Source: an uncultured Duodenibacillus sp.
GTDB lineage: Bacteria; Pseudomonadota; Gammaproteobacteria; Burkholderiales; Burkholderiaceae_F
Assembly (NCBI GenBank): GCA_944390715.1
Contig: CALXQS010000002.1
Location: forward strand, 62,001 to 126,000
Length of the DNA: 64,000 nt
Direction of reading: 5' to 3'
Shown here: one piece after another, positions 61,495 through 64,000 of the stretch
Numbering within the stretch: the stretch's first letter is position 1
Layout: every line of letters begins with the position of its first letter
Position numbers and translations under genes: made by a program
The notes under the pieces: generated by a model
Database searches by the model: none
What the model was told of the DNA's origin: nothing
The model's input: the letters and a program-made list of their open reading frames with translations, nothing else

Positions 61495-62391
61495 ATGACG
61501 ACGAAAAGTTTGTGCGCACGCGCCCAAGAGAAGTCTCGTTCCCGCCGCTGGGCAACGCAGGTGGCGTCTTTTGCCGCACTTCGAATTGCAGCCTACGTCA
61601 ACTGCGCGGCTCTTGTCACGGCCTGCGTGTTTTTGCTGATCAATGGCGTTGGAGCTCTGAGTTGGGATTTTGTTTTTGATTCTCCGCGCAAGATGATGAC
61701 CGAAGGCGGGGTGTTCCCCTGCTTGGTAGGTACGTTCCTGCTGGCGGCCGGCGCCATTGCCATTGCTCTGCCGTTTGGCGTGGCCTGCGCCGTGTGGCTC
61801 AATGAATACGGCAAGCAAGGTACGATTACCAACATCGTGCGCCTGTCGGTGGCCAATCTTGCCGGCGTTCCCTCAATCGTTTTCGGTCTGTTTGGCTTGG
61901 CGTTCTTTGTGACTGCGTTGGGATTCAACGTAAGCCTGCTCTCGGGCATCCTGACGCTTGCCGTGCTGACGCTGCCGGTGATTATTAATACGACGGAAGA
62001 AGCTCTCAAGCAAGTGCCTGGAGCTTGGCGCGATGCGAGTCTGGCGCTTGGTGCAACGAAGAGCCAGACCATTGGACGCATTGTGCTGCCTGCAGCGCTG
62101 CCCGGCATCTTGACGGGCGCCATCCTTGCCGTGGCGCGTGCCGCCGGTGAAACCAGTGCGGTGATGTTTACTGCTGCGGTTTTCTACACTCCGAAGCTGC
62201 CCGAGAGCGTGTTTAGTTCCGTGATGGCGCTTCCCTATCACATGTATGTGCTTGCGACGGCTGGAACGGAAATCGAAAAGACTCGTCCGATGCAGTACGG
62301 CACGGGCCTGCTTCTGGTGGCGCTCGTGTTTGCCATGAATTTCGTGGCAATTCTGATTCGCGACAAGATGCAGAAGAAGCGAACGAACTAA
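61495..62391 (+). CDS. pstA: PstA, phosphate ABC transporter permease
   Basis: Second Pst membrane subunit, 298 residues, with a longer basic N-terminus ([18 protein letters not shown]) before the first helix. It shows the EAA loop PGAWRDASLALGATKSQTIGRIVLPAALPGILTG and LSVANLAGVPSIVFGLFGLAFF, both typical of PstA. A GGGAAGG Shine-Dalgarno precedes it. It is the last gene of the pstS-C-A unit, followed by hairpins at 62406-62427 and 62463-62497. Confidence 0.95.
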   Translation: MTTKSLCARAQEKSRSRRWATQVASFAALRIAAYVNCAALVTACVFLLINGVGALSWDFVFDSPRKMMTEGGVFPCLVGTFLLAAGAIAIALPFGVACAVWLNEYGKQGTITNIVRLSVANLAGVPSIVFGLFGLAFFVTALGFNVSLLSGILTLAVLTLPVIINTTEEALKQVPGAWRDASLALGATKSQTIGRIVLPAALPGILTGAILAVARAAGETSAVMFTAAVFYTPKLPESVFSSVMALPYHMYVLATAGTEIEKTRPMQYGTGLLLVALVFAMNFVAILIRDKMQKKRTN

Positions 62392-62405
62392 TTTCTAAAT
62401 TCGAA

Positions 62406-62427
62406 GGAGCGCCGCGCGAGGCGCTCC
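62406..62427 (+). terminator. Hairpin after pstA
   Basis: Stem GGAGCGCC / GGCGCTCC with a 6-nt loop and short TT run, 14 bp after pstA. Probably a weak terminator backed up by the next hairpin. Confidence 0.6.
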
Positions 62428-62462
62428 TTGCAACCCTAAACCTGTTTGAGCACGGGTGTTTT

Positions 62463-62497
62463 GGCCGGGGGCGGATCCTTCCTCCCCGGCACTTTTT
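62463..62497 (+). terminator. Second terminator after pstA
   Basis: GGCCGGGG pairs with CCCCGGC around a 12-nt loop and is followed by ACTTTTTT. Strong GC stem and good T-tract. Confidence 0.75.
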
Positions 62498-62498
62498 T

Positions 62499-62545
62499 GC
62501 TCTCGACGTACATCGTCAAGATCGTACGTGCATCTCGTCGAGAGC
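62499..62545. other. Long structured intergenic hairpin
   Basis: Perfect 10-bp outer stem GCTCTCGACG / CGTCGAGAGC encloses GTAC/GTAC inner pairing. It is followed by a T6 stretch at 62565-62570. It could be the core of a small RNA or an imperfect repeat; no family is recognised. Confidence 0.45.
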
Positions 62546-62600
62546 CGCACGTCAGGAGTGGAAGTTTTTTCGATGAGTCCTAAGTTTGAGCTGTCAAATA

Positions 62601-62646
62601 AAAAAATCTGTCCGCCGGAAACAAAGCCGGTCGGACAGATTTTTTT
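62601..62646. terminator. Bidirectional terminator before the carboxymuconolactone-decarboxylase-like gene end
   Basis: AAAAAATCTGTCCG (62601-62614) pairs with CGGACAGATTTTTT (62632-62645), an inner CCGG pairing adds to it. It serves the minus-strand gene and any plus-strand read-through. Confidence 0.88.
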
Positions 62647-62673
62647 AAGAGGCAGTCGTGACCTCAAGAAAGA

Positions 62674-63384
62674 TTAGTCTGCAGGTGCCGCCTCATTGAC
62701 CATGGCAAGGGCGTTGAGCGACTTTGGGAACCCAATGAAAGGCAGCATGACGACGATGGCATCGATTAATTCTTTTCGCGTCGTTCCCATGGCAATGTTG
62801 CCTGCGGCGTGCGCCTTGACCTGCGGCTCGCAGCCGCCTATGGACGAGATGACGACAAAGGTTAGAAATTCTCTTTCTTTGAGCGTTAGCCCGGTGCGGG
62901 TGTAGGTGTCGCCGAAGCAGTAGCCGGTGAGAAGATCAACAGTGAGCGCTCGTTCGTCGGCTTTGGCGTTTTTGTGCATGGCATCAATGGCTGGACCAAA
63001 GATGCGTTTTTGAGCTGCGAGTCCCTTCTCAAATCGATCAGCATCGCTTACAGTCGCTGATTTTTGTGTCGGAAATTCTTTTCCTGCTTTGGCAAGCTCC
63101 TGAGCCAGGACATCCTGCGCGGCAAGCGCGGTCGGCAGACCGGAATAGGCCATGGTCTGCACGATGGCTTCTCTCATTTCCAAAGGATTGATGCCGTTTT
63201 GGATGCCGTCGGCGACAATTTTTCTAAGCACCTGCGTGTCGCCTGCGGCAGTGAGGCTTGCAATTGATATAAGCGTGCGCATGCGCGCGTCAAAACCGAC
63301 AGCGGCTGGGATGTCTCCGTCTGTCAGACGGTTGAGAACTTCATCGAGTTCCGTTCCCGGCATGTTTGTTTTTTGTGCTGCCAT
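62674..63384 (-). CDS. Carboxymuconolactone-decarboxylase-family protein
   Basis: 236 residues from the ATG at 63384 (AGGAG 5 bp upstream). The reading frame is open to 63537, but that extra part lies in the repeat at 63439-63580 and is not protein-like. The sequence has two CMD-like halves (RMRTLISIASLTAAGDTQVL... and LKEREFLTFVVISSIGGCEPQVKAHAAGNI). The second carries a Cys-Glu-x(5)-His arrangement in place of the CxxCH of AhpD-type peroxidase members. Such proteins act on small cyclic acids or in peroxide defence; the function here is unknown. No signal peptide is evident. Confidence 0.82.
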   Translation of the reverse strand: MAAQKTNMPGTELDEVLNRLTDGDIPAAVGFDARMRTLISIASLTAAGDTQVLRKIVADGIQNGINPLEMREAIVQTMAYSGLPTALAAQDVLAQELAKAGKEFPTQKSATVSDADRFEKGLAAQKRIFGPAIDAMHKNAKADERALTVDLLTGYCFGDTYTRTGLTLKEREFLTFVVISSIGGCEPQVKAHAAGNIAMGTTRKELIDAIVVMLPFIGFPKSLNALAMVNEAAPAD

Positions 63385-63775
63385 GACTTCTCCTGTTGTC
63401 AAAATACTGAGCATTGCAGCGCCGGCCGCAGTTTTTTGCCACCGGCCGCAGAGCGCGGGACTAGGATCGACATCCCGCGGCGCCTGTCTATTCCCAACCA
63501 ACGTAGTCCGCCTTTTGGGCAGCCTGAGGCGAGGCAACCAAGGCTTTCACAAGCCTCTGCCTACAGGCAGGGGTAGTTGATCCAAAGGGCTTTCAAGAAA
63601 ATCTTGAGACTGTCTGATGGCCTTGTCGTTGATCGTATTCGCTCAGAAGATTGATGTCCAATACTTTATTGTTATTCTTTTCCATGCGGCAAGTGCATAA
63701 ATAAACGAGTTCTTTTTTGGGAAGTCAGGAGGTATGCTTGAAGCGGATTGAAATCAAATTTTGCGGGATGTCAGA
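63385..63775. other. Gene-free stretch with repeat copy 2
   Basis: About 390 bp between two divergent genes. It holds repeat copy 2 (63439-63580), and an AT-rich stretch (63580-63720) that probably contains the DUF554 promoter. Nothing else was recognised. Confidence 0.6.
63439..63580 (-). repeat. 142 bp repeat, copy 2 (omega-RNA-like left end)
   Basis: About 96% identical to 27920-28061 (6 mismatches). It keeps the left end and the first stems (CTGCC-TGTA-GGCAG, GGCTT-GTGA-AAGCC, CGCGGGA/TCCCGCG) but lacks the rest of the RNA, the iscB remnant and the right end. A duplicated CCGGCCGCA flanks the inner edge (63422-63430 and 63442-63450), suggesting deletion between short repeats. The 16 nt outside the left end (63581-63596) differ from those at copy 1. 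Confidence 0.88.
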
Positions 63776-64000
63776 ATGCCTGGCTTTGGAACACTTCTCA
63801 ACGCTCTGGCCATCATTTTCGGCGGGATGCTGGGAATCGTTTTTCGCTCGAAGCTCAATGCAGCGCTGCAGGAAAATCTCGTGCGTGCTGTTGCCTTGTG
63901 CTGTCTTTTCATCGGCATTGAAGGCGCTCTCGAGCAGGCGATGAGCATTGTCGACGGAGGCGTCAGGATGCAAGGCACGATGATGGTGCTTGCCTCCTTT
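63776..64000 (+). CDS. DUF554 (YdfK-like) membrane protein, 3' truncated by window
   Basis: The frame is open from the ATG at 63776 to the window edge, giving 75 residues. It begins MPGFGTLLNALAIIFGGMLG and continues with LQENLVRAVALCCLFIGIEGALEQ. This matches the N-terminal half of DUF554 membrane proteins: a first glycine-rich helix with NALAII-GG, then GLxCxxIGI-GAL. The function of the family is unknown. The start is supported by homology more than by a strong ribosome-binding site. Confidence 0.8.
   Translation, partial: MPGFGTLLNALAIIFGGMLGIVFRSKLNAALQENLVRAVALCCLFIGIEGALEQAMSIVDGGVRMQGTMMVLASF

Noticed and set aside
63385..63537. N-terminal extension of the carboxymuconolactone-decarboxylase-like protein (51 extra codons).
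   Set aside because: It is read from the non-coding repeat at 63439-63580; the ATG at 63384 has a proper AGGAG and begins the conserved protein.
1..64000. CRISPR array, prophage or integrated plasmid.
   Set aside because: No regularly spaced short direct repeats, Cas genes, integrase, capsid, tail or partition genes were found in either strand.

Overview
This 64 kb window looks like a chromosomal segment of a gut-type betaproteobacterium (Burkholderiales), most likely Sutterellaceae. That family guess rests on the murA-his order, the mla-hisE-hinT-tatABC neighbourhood, a SucCD/SNF-transporter/TerC gene set, and a secreted Tat-dependent flavoprotein paired with a small tetraheme cytochrome. 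It is an inference, because no 16S gene is present. Almost all genes are intact and closely packed, and no prophage, integrase or CRISPR array was seen.

Layout. 1-2.8 kb: Mla lipid-transport operon (mlaE partial, D, A, C, B). 2.8-5.7 kb: tRNA-Met, then hisE-hinT-tatABC. 5.8-8.7 kb (minus): an MMPL exporter and a LolA-like periplasmic protein of the type found in aryl-polyene loci. 8.8-8.9 kb: two tRNA-Lys genes. 9.1-11.1 kb: palindrome-rich leader, recA, recX. 11.3-17.1 kb: amino-acid transporter, sucCD, TerC, MFS. 17.1-19.7 kb (minus): heptose pathway hldA-hldD-gmhB. 20.5-31.7 kb (minus): a near-complete aryl-polyene (APE) pigment-lipid cluster. 31.9-37.9 kb: pgi, waaC, waaA, thiD, murA. 37.9-43.3 kb: hisG-D-B-H-A-F-I. 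43.5-48.5 kb: hsp20, trmB, tRNA-Gly, an EFR1-type ferredoxin, the tetraheme cytochrome/flavoprotein pair, and an orphan Phd/YefM antitoxin. 48.8-54.1 kb (minus): metNI, dnaQ, rnhA, a methyltransferase, ffh. 54.4-58.3 kb: ccsA-like gene, PP0621 family, ampD, yggT, mscS. 58.5-62.4 kb: a split phosphate operon (pstB divergent from pstS-C-A) around tandem Pho boxes. 62.7-64 kb: a carboxymuconolactone-decarboxylase-like gene, a repeat copy, and the start of a DUF554 gene.

Most interesting signal. The APE operon is interrupted between its second ketosynthase and its methyltransferase by a ~372 bp element (27690-28061) with no intact transposase or nuclease gene. It consists of a structured ~240 nt segment, about 26 codons that match the PLMP N-terminus of IscB/IsrB nucleases, and a hairpin-bearing right end. 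I read it as an internally deleted IS200/IS605-like IscB element that kept a full-looking omega RNA whose guide would be copied from the 3' end of the upstream ketosynthase gene. A second, shorter copy (142 bp, about 96% identical to the matching part of the first) lies at 63439-63580 beside the carboxymuconolactone-decarboxylase-like gene, with a different adjacent guide.

Other points worth attention: the ancestral his superoperon is broken (hisE sits 34 kb from hisG-I and hisC is absent); the APE exporter pair is detached from the APE core; the ligase-fused hotdog dehydratase lacks the expected catalytic acid; the flavoprotein lacks the active-site His of fumarate reductases; and there is a 38 bp perfect palindrome upstream of recA.
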